Source of the DNA: Campylobacter sp. MIT 97-5078
Lineage (GTDB): Bacteria; Campylobacterota; Campylobacteria; Campylobacterales; Campylobacteraceae
NCBI RefSeq assembly: GCF_006864455.1
Contig: NZ_QHLK01000007.1
Coordinates: forward strand, 1 to 64,000
DNA length: 64,000 nucleotides
Direction: 5' to 3'
Shown here: positions 36,328-44,988 of the stretch, piece by piece
Layout of the letters: the number at the start of each line of letters is the position of its first letter
Position numbering within the stretch: the stretch's first letter is position 1
Notes under the pieces: model-generated
Seen by the model: only the letters and a program-made list of their open reading frames with translations
Databases searched by the model: none
Told to the model about the DNA's origin: nothing
Translations under genes and position numbers: made by a program

Positions 36328-37320
36328 TTAACGCACAAAGAAAAATACAAGCACGAAGCCAAGCACAAGCAAGATCACAAAAAGCACAAAAGCAAGCTTA
36401 AAAGCATCTTTTCCAAGACTTGCAAAGCTTTTAAGATCAATTTGCAAACCCAAAGCTGCCATAGCTGCACTCAAACTCAAAACGCAAAGAATTTTAAAAA
36501 AGTCAAGCAAAAATTCAGGCAAACTCACAAAAGAATGAAAAATAATCACAGCCAAAAAAGCAAGAGCAAAATAAGGAATATGAAGTTTTCTTTTCTCCCC
36601 CTGCTCACCTTTACTAAAGCACAAAGGTAAGATCAAAAGCACAGGCACAAGTAAGATCACGCGTATCATCTTAATAATGATCGCCACAGACGCACTTTCA
36701 TCACTAATACTACTTGCTGCTCCTACAACATTTGCCACTTCGTGTAAAACAAGTCCTATATAAACGCCCATTTGTGTGTCATCAAAGGGCAAAATTCCAC
36801 TAAAATATAACAAAGGATATACAAACATAGATAAAAGGCCAAAAACGACCACCGAAGAGATCGCAATAACGCTTTTTTGAGCTTTACTACGAAAAGCACT
36901 TTCTAAAGCTAAAACTGCGGCTGCTCCACAAATCGCACTTCCACCACTGATTAAGATCACAAGTTCTTTATCTATCTTAAAATACCGCACGCCTATATAA
37001 ATTCCAACCGCCAAAACAAATACAACAACAAATAAAGCAAGCAAAACTCCACTTATACCAACATTTACTATATCTAAAAGCAAGACATTAAAACCATATA
37101 AAATAATGCCAAATCGAAGCAATTTTTTCGCACTAAAGCTTACACCTTTATCAAAACTTGAATGCACCTTAAGATACAGAGGCGATAAAAACGCTGCCAA
37201 AACAATAGCTATAATTAAAGGCGAAAGATGCAAAGCCTCAAAAAAAGAAAGCTTGGCTAGAAAAAAGCTCATCAAAGCAAGGCAAGAAGTGAGTGCAAAG
37301 CCTTTGATAAAATTTGACAT
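36328..37320 (-). CDS. YeiH/UPF0324 family membrane protein
   Basis: This 330-residue polytopic protein has about ten membrane helices. The family hallmark is ISGGSAICGAAAVLALE near 123, with LHEVANVVGAA near 190 and ALGLQIDLKSF near 285. YeiH proteins are putative sulfate or anion exporters, with no established substrate in Campylobacter. It is convergent with the SMR genes, with two bases between the stops and no visible terminator. Confidence 0.87.
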   Translation of the reverse strand: MSNFIKGFALTSCLALMSFFLAKLSFFEALHLSPLIIAIVLAAFLSPLYLKVHSSFDKGVSFSAKKLLRFGIILYGFNVLLLDIVNVGISGVLLALFVVVFVLAVGIYIGVRYFKIDKELVILISGGSAICGAAAVLALESAFRSKAQKSVIAISSVVVFGLLSMFVYPLLYFSGILPFDDTQMGVYIGLVLHEVANVVGAASSISDESASVAIIIKMIRVILLVPVLLILPLCFSKGEQGEKRKLHIPYFALAFLAVIIFHSFVSLPEFLLDFFKILCVLSLSAAMAALGLQIDLKSFASLGKDAFKLAFVLFVILLVLGFVLVFFFVR

Positions 37321-37460
37321 TATTTTTCCTTAAAACTGAAAATTATAGCATTTTGTGTGAAAATTCAAAACAAAATTTGCATCTATATTTTTTGAAATAA
37401 CACTTTTTCATACCCAAATAAAAATTATGCAATTTTAAAATAAAATAGAAATAATTAGGT

Positions 37461-37466
37461 TATAAT
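37461..37466 (+). promoter_or_regulatory. -10 box of the molybdate operon
   Basis: AGGTTATAATAAC lies 30 bases before the modA ATG. ModE-type control is known for C. jejuni mod genes, but I could not identify a convincing operator. Confidence 0.55.
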
Positions 37467-37495
37467 AACATAATTTTAATTCTTAAGGAAAAATA

Positions 37496-38245
37496 ATGAA
37501 AAAAATGCTTTTTGTTTTAGCAAGTTTGCTTCTTGCAAGTTCCTTGTGGGCTGAAAAAATTAGTGTATTTGTAGCTTCTTCAGCTTCTAAGGCTATGAGT
37601 GAAGTAAGAACTGAATTTTTAAAAAAATTCCCAAAAGATGAAGTGGAGTTAATATTTGGTGCTTCTGGCAAGCATTATCAGCTTTTAAAAGAGGGGCGTG
37701 AATTTGATCTTTTCTTCTCAGCTGATGCAAAATATGCCACACAGATCGAAAAAGATGGTAACGCTATCAGCAAGCCAGCCGTGTATGCCCTAGGCGTTGT
37801 AGCTCTTTATAGTCTTGATGAAAAGTTCCTAGAAGGTGGTATACAAGCTCTTGCAAGCAAGGCAAAAGAGATCAAGCACTTAAGCATAGCCAATCCCAAA
37901 GTCGCACCTTATGGAGTAGCTGCTGAAGAGGTGCTTAAAAATTTAAAAATTTATGATACTTTTAAAGATAAAATCGTTTTAGGCGATAATATCTCTCAAC
38001 CTGTTATCCATGTTGATACAGCTACTGCTGAAGTTGGTATAGTTGCTTACTCCTTGGTTTCGCCTGTGAATAATCCAAAAGGCAAAGCTGTGCTTGTTGA
38101 TAATAAGCTTTTTAGCCCACTTGAGCAAAGTTTTGTAATCACAAAATACGCTAAGGGTAAAAAACTCGCCACTGAATTTTCAAATTTTGTGCTTTCTAAA
38201 GAAGGTAAGGCTATCATCAAAAAATACGGCTTTGGCACAAGATAA
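37496..38245 (+). CDS. modA: Molybdate ABC transporter, substrate-binding protein
   Basis: ModA captures molybdate (possibly tungstate) in the periplasm. The 249-residue protein has a signal peptide ending SSLWA, then ISVFVASSASKAMSEV (Ser residues that contact the oxyanion), FGASGKHYQLLKEG near 60, and DTATAEVGIVAYS near 175. It starts at ATG 37496 with AAGGAAA upstream. The stop is adjacent to the next ATG; modA-mop-modB-modC are one operon. Confidence 0.93.
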   Translation: MKKMLFVLASLLLASSLWAEKISVFVASSASKAMSEVRTEFLKKFPKDEVELIFGASGKHYQLLKEGREFDLFFSADAKYATQIEKDGNAISKPAVYALGVVALYSLDEKFLEGGIQALASKAKEIKHLSIANPKVAPYGVAAEEVLKNLKIYDTFKDKIVLGDNISQPVIHVDTATAEVGIVAYSLVSPVNNPKGKAVLVDNKLFSPLEQSFVITKYAKGKKLATEFSNFVLSKEGKAIIKKYGFGTR

Positions 38246-38629
38246 ATGAATGTGCTTGCTGGAAAAATTCTAAGCGTTCATCACAAAGATGAAATTTCCC
38301 TTGTAAAAGTTGAACTTAAGCGAGGGGAAATTTTTAATGTTTTAATGCTTGATTTTCCTTCTTTACAAGCTAAGCTTAACTCAAACATAGAGCTACTTTT
38401 TAAAGAAGATGAGCTTATCTTAAGCCCTCAAGAAGTTCTTTTAGGCGTTGAAAATCAGCTTAGCTTAGAAATTCAAAGCTTTAAAAAAGGTGAAATTCTT
38501 ACTCAATTTTTTTTTAAAGAAAATTTAAGCGCTTTGCTAAGTAATGAAGCTTCCAAACTTTTAAATTTAAACACAGCACAAAAAATTTTTGGTTATATAA
38601 AGCCTAGCGATATTATGTTAAAAGTATGA
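38246..38629 (+). CDS. Molybdenum-pterin-binding (Mop/TOBE) domain protein
   Basis: The 127-residue protein reads as two small beta-barrel halves (LAGKILSVHHKDEISLVKV and a weaker second half from about residue 70), the layout of Mop/TOBE oxyanion-binding proteins. A gene of this kind lies between modA and modB in C. jejuni. It may buffer molybdate or act as a regulator of the transporter. It starts immediately after modA. Confidence 0.75.
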   Translation: MNVLAGKILSVHHKDEISLVKVELKRGEIFNVLMLDFPSLQAKLNSNIELLFKEDELILSPQEVLLGVENQLSLEIQSFKKGEILTQFFFKENLSALLSNEASKLLNLNTAQKIFGYIKPSDIMLKV

Positions 38630-38632
38630 AAT

Positions 38633-39313
38633 ATGCAGATTTTAAATGCTGAGTTTTTACAAACCTTATTTTTAACCTTTAAACTTGCTTTTATCACCAC
38701 TTTTTTGCTTTTTTTTATAAGTGTAGCTTTAGCTTATGCCTTAGTTTTTATCAATTTTCGTTTTAAAAGTGTGGTGCAAGTGATAGTCTCTATGCCTTTG
38801 GTGTTGCCTCCTAGTGTGCTTGGTTTTTATTTTTTAATGGCTTTTTCACCTATGAATTTTTTTGGACGTTTTTTAGATGAAACTTTTGGCGTGAAACTTG
38901 TTTTTAGCTTTGAAGGGCTGGTTATTGCTAGCATTATCTTTTCTTTGCCCTTTATGGTTTCGCCCATTCAAAGTGCTTTTTCAAGTGTGCCAAAAAACCT
39001 TATCGAGGTATCTTATACCTTAGGAAAAAGCAAATTTATCACGCTTTTAAGGGTGATTATACCAAGCTCAAAGGTGGGTATTTTTACTGGTTGCGTGTTA
39101 GCTTTTGCTCATACTATAGGAGAATTTGGCGTTGTGATGATGATAGGTGGGCACAAAAAAGGCGAAACCTTAGTAGCTAGCATAGCCATATATGATGAAC
39201 TTGAGGCTTTAAATTATGCCCTAGCACACCAATACGCCTTTGTGCTTTTTGCACTTTCTTTTATCATACTTTTAAGCTTATTCTTTGTCAATAAAAAATT
39301 CACTTCTTTTTAG
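38633..39313 (+). CDS. modB: Molybdate ABC transporter, permease
   Basis: ModB is the membrane channel of the importer. This 226-residue protein has five to six helices, PLVLPPSVLGFYFLM near 61 and the cytoplasmic EAA loop EVSYTLGKSKFITLLRVIIP (about 125-144) that docks on ModC. It lies three bases after the Mop gene and eight bases before modC. Confidence 0.93.
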   Translation: MQILNAEFLQTLFLTFKLAFITTFLLFFISVALAYALVFINFRFKSVVQVIVSMPLVLPPSVLGFYFLMAFSPMNFFGRFLDETFGVKLVFSFEGLVIASIIFSLPFMVSPIQSAFSSVPKNLIEVSYTLGKSKFITLLRVIIPSSKVGIFTGCVLAFAHTIGEFGVVMMIGGHKKGETLVASIAIYDELEALNYALAHQYAFVLFALSFIILLSLFFVNKKFTSF

Positions 39314-39321
39314 GCTAAAAA

Positions 39322-40206
39322 ATGATTACAATCCATATCAAACACCCTATGAAAACAGCAAATGGCGATGAGCTTTTAGAATTTGAAAAAGAGCTAAAAG
39401 ATGAGGAATTTGTATGTATATTTGGCGAAAGTGGGGCTGGAAAGACAACGATTTTACGCATTATCGCTGGGCTTATAAAGCCAGAGTTTGCATATATAAA
39501 GGTAAATAATGAACTTTGGCAAGATAGCCGCAAAAATATCTTTTTGCACCCTCAAAAAAGAAAGGTAGGCTTTGTCTTTCAAGACTATGCTTTATTTACT
39601 CACTTAAACGTAAGGGCTAATCTTGCTTTTGCTCTTAAAGGCGATCAAAAAAAGATCGACGAGCTTTTAGAGCTGATGAACTTAAAAAGCCTTGAAAAAG
39701 CCTATCCACACCAGCTTTCAGGTGGGCAGGCTCAAAGAGTAGCCCTAGCTAGAGCCCTAGCTTTTAATCCTCAAATTCTGCTTCTTGATGAACCCTTAAG
39801 TGCGCTTGATTTTAAGATGAGAGGCTTTTTGCAAGATGAACTTTTAAAGCTTTCAAGGCATTTTAAGCTCACAAGTTTATTAGTCAGTCATGATATAGGC
39901 GAAATTTACAAACTTGCTTCAAGAGTGATCAAGCTTGAACATGGAAAATGCACCCAAGATGGTAAGCCAAGCGAGCTTTTTTCACGCTCAAAACTTTCAG
40001 CCAAACTACAATTTAGTGCCAGTGTGCTTGAGATCAAAAAAGCTGATATTTTAATCATACTTACACTTTTAGTAGGACAAGAAGTTGTTAAAATCACGCT
40101 TAGTGAAACTGAATTTGAACAAAATTATGCTAAACTTAAGATCGGCGATACCCTTATCATCGCTCAAAAAGCATACAATCCCTTAATCCTCAAACTCAAG
40201 GAGTAA
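39322..40206 (+). CDS. modC: Molybdate ABC transporter, ATP-binding protein
   Basis: ModC powers import. The 294-residue protein has Walker A FGESGAGKTTILR near 35, the Q-loop FVFQDYALFTHLNVRANLAFA near 80, the signature LSGGQAQRVALARALA near 130, Walker B LLLDEPLSALD near 152 and the switch His in LVSHDIGE. A C-terminal TOBE-like regulatory part (about 230-294) is shorter than in E. coli. Two bases separate its stop from ung. Confidence 0.94.
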   Translation: MITIHIKHPMKTANGDELLEFEKELKDEEFVCIFGESGAGKTTILRIIAGLIKPEFAYIKVNNELWQDSRKNIFLHPQKRKVGFVFQDYALFTHLNVRANLAFALKGDQKKIDELLELMNLKSLEKAYPHQLSGGQAQRVALARALAFNPQILLLDEPLSALDFKMRGFLQDELLKLSRHFKLTSLLVSHDIGEIYKLASRVIKLEHGKCTQDGKPSELFSRSKLSAKLQFSASVLEIKKADILIILTLLVGQEVVKITLSETEFEQNYAKLKIGDTLIIAQKAYNPLILKLKE

Positions 40207-40208
40207 AA

Positions 40209-40898
40209 ATGCAAATCAAGCTTGAAGATATAGCTATGAATGAAGACTGGAAAAATTTTTTAAAGCCTCTATTTTTTGAGCCATTTTTTTCTACAATCAA
40301 GCAAAATTATATACAGGCTTTACAAAATGGCAAAATTATCTATCCTCCAGCAAAGCTTACTTTTAATGCTTTTAATCTCACGCCTTTAAATGAACTTAAG
40401 CTTATCTTGCTTGGACAAGATCCTTATCATCAGCCAAATCAAGCTATGGGCTTAAGCTTTAGCGTGCCTAGTGGCGTGCGTGTGCCACCTTCTTTGGTTA
40501 ATATTTACAAAGAATTAGAAGCTGATCTTGGCATAAAACCAAGTAAAAATGGGGATTTAAGCAAGTGGGCAAGGCAAGGGGTATTGCTTTTAAATGCCAT
40601 TCTTAGTGTTGAAGCAAACAAGGCAGTAAGTCATCAAAACTTTGGCTGGCAAGAATTTACAAATGCGGTGATTGCTCATTTAAGTAAGGAAAAACAAGGT
40701 TTGGTATTTTTGCTATGGGGAAATTTTGCTCGCTCTAAAAAAAGCCTTATTGATACAAGCAAACACCTTGTTTTAGAAGCAGCCCATCCTAGCCCACTTG
40801 CTCGCACAGGCTTTTTAGGCTGTAAGCATTTCTCAAAAAGTAATGAATGGCTTATAAAACAAGGTAAAACGCCAATTGAGTGGGATTTGAATGCTTAG
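40209..40898 (+). CDS. ung: Uracil-DNA glycosylase
   Basis: Ung removes uracil from DNA. The 229-residue family 1 enzyme has the catalytic water-activating loop GQDPYHQPNQAMGLSFSV (about 68-85, D70) and the His-containing HPSPLA loop near 198, with LLLNAILSVE between them. It follows modC by two bases and probably rides on the mod transcript, although molybdate and DNA repair have no obvious link. Confidence 0.95.
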   Translation: MQIKLEDIAMNEDWKNFLKPLFFEPFFSTIKQNYIQALQNGKIIYPPAKLTFNAFNLTPLNELKLILLGQDPYHQPNQAMGLSFSVPSGVRVPPSLVNIYKELEADLGIKPSKNGDLSKWARQGVLLLNAILSVEANKAVSHQNFGWQEFTNAVIAHLSKEKQGLVFLLWGNFARSKKSLIDTSKHLVLEAAHPSPLARTGFLGCKHFSKSNEWLIKQGKTPIEWDLNA

Positions 40899-40906
40899 CT
40901 AAAAAC

Positions 40907-40935
40907 AAATTTCAGCTTTTTTAAAGCTGAAATTT
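40907..40935. terminator. Bidirectional rho-independent terminator
   Basis: AAATTTCAGCTTT (40907-40919) and AAAGCTGAAATTT (40923-40935) form a perfect 13 bp stem with a TTT loop. T-rich flanks on both strands let it end both ung and the convergent gene. Confidence 0.9.
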
Positions 40936-41433
40936 TTAGCGAAACAACCCTTTGAAATCAAAGTCATTTGCACCCAAGAAATTATTGCTTGGAGTGCCTA
41001 AACTAATGGCAGTTGCAAGATCAAGGAGTAAATTTTCTATCTCTTCTCTTTTATCTTCTATATAAGCTAAAACGCCTTTATAATCACTTTTTTCAAGCAC
41101 AAGCAAAGGATTTTGTATCTCAAAAGCAAAGCTTTGCCCTGAAACGCCGATTGAAAAGCTATTATCAAATAAAGAATTTCCCATAAAAGAACTATTTTGG
41201 ATAAGCTGGGAAGTCTGTGCGTCAAACCCTCTTTTTTGCTCCTGGCTTAAATCTTCATCTATCCTTGCTTTTAAATTCTGCTCGATCTTTTTTAAGGACA
41301 AATCCAAAACCTGCAAAGCACCTATAAAATCATTCGCATCATTGATCTGTGTGCAAACTTGCTTCGCGTCAAATTCGCCCTGTGCCTTTACCTCGCCTAA
41401 GTGTTTTTTGAAAATTTCAAGCTCTTTGCTCAT
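40936..41433 (-). CDS. Putative flagellar protein under an RpoN-type promoter (possible FliS export co-chaperone)
   Basis: The 165-residue soluble protein is largely helical: coiled-coil-like segments at about 1-80 (IFKKHLGEVK, LSLKKIEQNLKAR) and at 130-155, with a central segment FSIGVSGQSFAFEIQNPLL. I suspect the FliS co-chaperone family (HP1076 type) from the helix layout and the NPLLVLEKSDY segment, but that is memory, not a search. Independent support comes from a perfect GGAA-N6-TTGCTT promoter 35-50 bases upstream, the class driving hook genes in Campylobacter. AAGGAAAA precedes ATG 41433. It is transcribed alone. Confidence 0.6.
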   Translation of the reverse strand: MSKELEIFKKHLGEVKAQGEFDAKQVCTQINDANDFIGALQVLDLSLKKIEQNLKARIDEDLSQEQKRGFDAQTSQLIQNSSFMGNSLFDNSFSIGVSGQSFAFEIQNPLLVLEKSDYKGVLAYIEDKREEIENLLLDLATAISLGTPSNNFLGANDFDFKGLFR

Positions 41434-41467
41434 TGTTTTTCCTTCAAATCTAATAATTATTTTATAA

Positions 41468-41483
41468 AAGCAAAAATCGTTCC
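41468..41483 (-). promoter_or_regulatory. Sigma54 (RpoN) promoter of the 40936-41433 gene
   Basis: The minus strand reads GGAACGATTTTTGCTT: GG at 41483-41482 and GC at 41471-41470, exactly ten bases between. Predicted start near 41458, 25 bases before the ATG. Confidence 0.83.
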
Positions 41484-41556
41484 AAAAATAAAGTTTTTGT
41501 TTTTATATAAATTTTGCTAAAATACAGACTTTAAATTTTAAATATAAGGCAAAATT

Positions 41557-42393
41557 ATGCAAATAATGCTCTGTGCGATCTGTAATATTTCAAGTGGAAA
41601 TTGTTCTGAAAACTGCAAATACTGCACTCAAAGTCGTTTTGTAAAAACTGATATTATCAAATATAGACAAAAAAATATAGAACAAATCGTGCTTGAAGCA
41701 AAAATAGCTAAAAAAAACCACGCTCTAGGCTTTTGTTTAGTTAGTGCTGGACTTGGGCTTGATGATGCTAAGCTTGAGTATGTCTGTAAAGCTACTCATG
41801 CGGTAAAAAAAGCTGAACCTGAACTAATGATTATCGCTTGTAATGGACTTGCAAGTCTTGATCAGTGCAAAGAACTTGTAAAAGCTGGGGTGTTTTCATA
41901 TAATCATAATCTTGAAACTTCAAAAGAATTTTATCCCCAAATTTGCACCACACACAGCTGGCAAAGTAGATTTGAAACAAATTTAAACGCCAAAGAAGCC
42001 GGACTTATGCTTTGCTGTGGTGGAATTTATGGACTTGGCGAGAGTGAATATGATAGGATTAGTTTTAGAAAAAGTTTAAAAGAGCTTGAGCCTTTTTCCT
42101 CGCCAATTAATTTTTTTATGCACAATGAAAATTTTTCAATCAAGCCTAAAAAACTTAGCATAGATGAAGCCTTAAATATCATTAAACAAAGCAAAAAAGA
42201 CTTACAAAACACGCATATCATGATCGCTGGTGGGCGTGAAGCCGTGCTAAAAGAAAGACAATATGAAGTGTTTGAGTATGGAGCAAGTGCCATAGTGATA
42301 GGGGATTATCTTACTACTAAAGGCGAGGAAGCCTGCAAAGACATACAAGAGCTTGAAAAAAAAGGATTTAGCTTTGTTACACAATGCCATTGA
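41557..42393 (+). CDS. bioB: Biotin synthase
   Basis: BioB inserts sulfur into dethiobiotin using radical SAM chemistry. The radical [4Fe-4S] motif is CSENCKYCTQS (C17, C21, C24). Other family segments are YNHNLETSKEFYPQICTTH near 112 and the second-cluster ligands around CCGGIYGLGE near 150. At 278 residues it is shorter than the E. coli enzyme but of the size usual for Campylobacterota. TTTTGCTAAAAT upstream may be its promoter. Its end overlaps the next gene. Confidence 0.93.
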   Translation: MQIMLCAICNISSGNCSENCKYCTQSRFVKTDIIKYRQKNIEQIVLEAKIAKKNHALGFCLVSAGLGLDDAKLEYVCKATHAVKKAEPELMIIACNGLASLDQCKELVKAGVFSYNHNLETSKEFYPQICTTHSWQSRFETNLNAKEAGLMLCCGGIYGLGESEYDRISFRKSLKELEPFSSPINFFMHNENFSIKPKKLSIDEALNIIKQSKKDLQNTHIMIAGGREAVLKERQYEVFEYGASAIVIGDYLTTKGEEACKDIQELEKKGFSFVTQCH

Positions 42394-43555
42394 CGCTCAA
42401 GCTTTTATCGATCTTAAAATTTTACTTGTCATCGCTTGTGTTTTGCTTTTATCTCCTTATATAGCTAAGCTTTTAAAACTGCCCGTTTCGGCTACTGAAA
42501 TCATACTTGGAGCTTTAGCAGCGTTTTTTGGCTTTGTGGGAAAGAGTGAGAATTTTCATCTTTTGGCTAATGTTGGCTTTTATTTTTTGATGTTTATCGC
42601 TGGTATGGAAGTGAATTTACGGCTTTTTTTTACTATGCAAAAAAGCCTTTTTAGACGCAGTATTTTTTATATAAGTTTGCTCTATCTCATCAGTTTTATC
42701 GCTGTGAGTGCGTATGGGCTTAGTCTTATCTTTGTCATTATTTTACCAGTAATGAGCGTTGGGCTTTTATCTATCTTGTTTAAAGACTTTGGTAAGCATT
42801 GTGAGTGGCTTAATCTTGCTATGCTTGTGGCAACTTTAGCTGAAGTTGTAAGTATCATCTTGCTTACTATCACAGGGGCATTTTTGCAAGATACGACATT
42901 GTTTGATGTGGGGCTAAATTTACTTTATTTGTTCGCATTTTTAGTATTTTGCTTGTTTGGTTTTAAAATTTCAGGCATTCTTTTTTGGTGGTATCCAAAT
43001 TTAAGGCTTGTTTTAATGCCTTGGCAAGACAAAAACGAAAAAGATATTCGCTTTTGTATGGCTATTTTAATCCTTGTCATCATCACCATGATACTTGCTC
43101 ATCTTGAAATCGCACTTGGAGCATTTATAGCAGGCTCGTTTATCGCAACTTTTTTCAACCACAAAAAAGACTTAGAAGAAAAGCTTGCTGGCTTTGGATA
43201 TGGCTTTTTAATCCCGATTTTTTTCATTTATATAGGCTCGACGCTCAATTTACACTCGCTTTTAGAACTAGACATGCTTGAAGATGCTTTATATTTGCTT
43301 TTAGCGATGATTGGCTTAAGGCTTGTTTGTGCTTTGGTATTTCTTAAAAAACTCGAGCTTAAAAATACCATTTTATTTGCACTTAGCCACTCTATGCCTC
43401 TAACTTTACTTATCGCTACGGCTACGCTTGGTTTTAATGCAAAGGTTATTGATTTTGAGCTTTATTCAGCTTTGATTTTAACGGCTTTACTTGAAGCTGT
43501 ATTTGCGATGAGTTTGATTAAATTCATCGCAAACTTTAAAAAAGCAACAAATTAA
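42374..43555 (+). CDS. CPA2-type cation:proton antiporter (KefB/NapA-like membrane domain)
   Basis: The protein is about 393 residues with some twelve membrane helices. Family segments are PVSATEIILGALAAFFGFVG near 34-53, AGMEVNLRLFF (the Asn-containing helix), and LGAFIAGSFIATFF near 250. It lacks the TrkA-N regulatory tail of KefB. The frame is open from TTG 42353, but AAAGGA lies seven bases before TTG 42374, which I take as the start; no ATG is available before the first helix. It overlaps the bioB 3' end by 20 bases. The transported ion is unknown. Confidence 0.82.
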   Translation: MLHNAIDAQAFIDLKILLVIACVLLLSPYIAKLLKLPVSATEIILGALAAFFGFVGKSENFHLLANVGFYFLMFIAGMEVNLRLFFTMQKSLFRRSIFYISLLYLISFIAVSAYGLSLIFVIILPVMSVGLLSILFKDFGKHCEWLNLAMLVATLAEVVSIILLTITGAFLQDTTLFDVGLNLLYLFAFLVFCLFGFKISGILFWWYPNLRLVLMPWQDKNEKDIRFCMAILILVIITMILAHLEIALGAFIAGSFIATFFNHKKDLEEKLAGFGYGFLIPIFFIYIGSTLNLHSLLELDMLEDALYLLLAMIGLRLVCALVFLKKLELKNTILFALSHSMPLTLLIATATLGFNAKVIDFELYSALILTALLEAVFAMSLIKFIANFKKATN

Positions 43556-43682
43556 AATAGAGTTTAAGCTAAAAAGTTACTTTTATACTCGAATTTGATT
43601 TTTGCTTTTTAAAGTTGAGAGTAAATTAAGCCTTTTTTTGTTAATATATCTTAAATACATAACTTAAACAAGGGGAACAACA

Positions 43683-44951
43683 ATGTCAGATTCGATCAGT
43701 CTAACAGACAACAGAAATGGCAAGAGCTACGAATTTCCGATCTATAACGCTTCTATAGGACCAAGCGTAGTGGATATGTCAAGCTTTTATAAGCAAACCG
43801 GCTTGTTTTCATATGATGAGGGTTTTACCTCAACAGCAAGTTGTAAAAGCGAGATCACTTATATAGATGGGGAGAATGGGGTTTTACTGCACAGGGGCTA
43901 TCCTATAGAATGGCTTGCTGAAAACAAACTTTTTTTAGATGTGGTGCATTTACTTTTATATAAAGAGCTTCCAAGTCCACAGCGTCTTGAAGCTTTTCGC
44001 TATGAGCTTAAAAAACGTTCTTTTATCCATGAGGGTATGTGTAAACTTTTTGATGCATTTCCGGATAATGCTCATCCTATGGCTGTATTACAGGCTGCAA
44101 CAAGTTCACTTTCAGCCTTTTATCCAGATCATTTAAATATAGACATTGAAGAAGAGTATATGGAAATGGCAGCACGAATCATCGCCAAAATGCCTACTAT
44201 CGCAGCTACAGCTTATCGCTATAAACACGGCTTTCCACCAGCCTATCCAAATTTAGATCGTGGTTTTACTGAAAACTTTTTATATATGCTTCGCACTTAT
44301 CCTTATGATCATGTTGAGCTTAAGCCTATTGAGGTTAAAGCCTTAGATACAGTTTTTATGCTTCATATTGATCATGAACAAAATGCTTCAACCTCAACCG
44401 TTCGTGCTGTAGGTTCAACACGTGCTCATCCTTATGCGTGTATTGGTGCTGGCATAGGTGCACTTTGGGGGCATGCTCATGGGGGAGCAAATGAAGGGGT
44501 GATTCGTATGCTTGAGATGATACGCACACCGGATCGCGTTGATGAGTTTATCAAACGAGCAAAAGATAAAAACGATCCATTCAGACTTATGGGCTTTGGG
44601 CACAGAGTGTATAAAAACTTTGATCCTCGTGCGAAAGTGCTTAAAAAACTTAGAGATCAGCTCATCGATGCGATTGACATTGATACAAATTTGATTAAAG
44701 TTGCTACCCGTATCGAAGAGATTGCTTTAAGTGATGAATATTTTGTGAGTAGAAATTTATATCCAAATGTGGATTTTCACAGCGGGCTTATACTCAAGGC
44801 TCTTGGCATACCAAATGAAATGTTTGCTGTGCTTTTTGTTATCGGCAGAACTCCGGGCTGGATCACTCAATGGATAGAGCTCAAGGAACAAGAAAGCCTT
44901 AAGATAGTGCGTCCAAGACAACTTTACATCGGAGAAAAACCAAAGGTTTAA
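43683..44951 (+). CDS. gltA: Citrate synthase
   Basis: GltA condenses oxaloacetate and acetyl-CoA, entering the citric acid cycle. The 422-residue type II enzyme has the catalytic His segment HAHGGANEGVI near 258, GFGHRVYKNFDPRAK near 303 (second His) and Asp in VDFHSGLILKALG near 360. AAGGGG precedes ATG 43683. It stands between the antiporter and cysQ. Confidence 0.97.
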   Translation: MSDSISLTDNRNGKSYEFPIYNASIGPSVVDMSSFYKQTGLFSYDEGFTSTASCKSEITYIDGENGVLLHRGYPIEWLAENKLFLDVVHLLLYKELPSPQRLEAFRYELKKRSFIHEGMCKLFDAFPDNAHPMAVLQAATSSLSAFYPDHLNIDIEEEYMEMAARIIAKMPTIAATAYRYKHGFPPAYPNLDRGFTENFLYMLRTYPYDHVELKPIEVKALDTVFMLHIDHEQNASTSTVRAVGSTRAHPYACIGAGIGALWGHAHGGANEGVIRMLEMIRTPDRVDEFIKRAKDKNDPFRLMGFGHRVYKNFDPRAKVLKKLRDQLIDAIDIDTNLIKVATRIEEIALSDEYFVSRNLYPNVDFHSGLILKALGIPNEMFAVLFVIGRTPGWITQWIELKEQESLKIVRPRQLYIGEKPKV

Positions 44952-44961
44952 TCTTTTACCC

Positions 44962-44967
44962 TATAAT
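44962..44967 (+). promoter_or_regulatory. -10 box of cysQ
   Basis: CCCTATAATCAC lies 22 bases before the cysQ ATG. Confidence 0.5.
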
Positions 44968-44988
44968 CACGTAATATAAAGGGCTAAA

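Noticed and set aside
38504-38516. T9 run in the Mop-like gene as a phase-variation tract
   Set aside because: A/T runs of this length are common in this genome and the encoded Phe residues fit the frame; nothing suggests switching.
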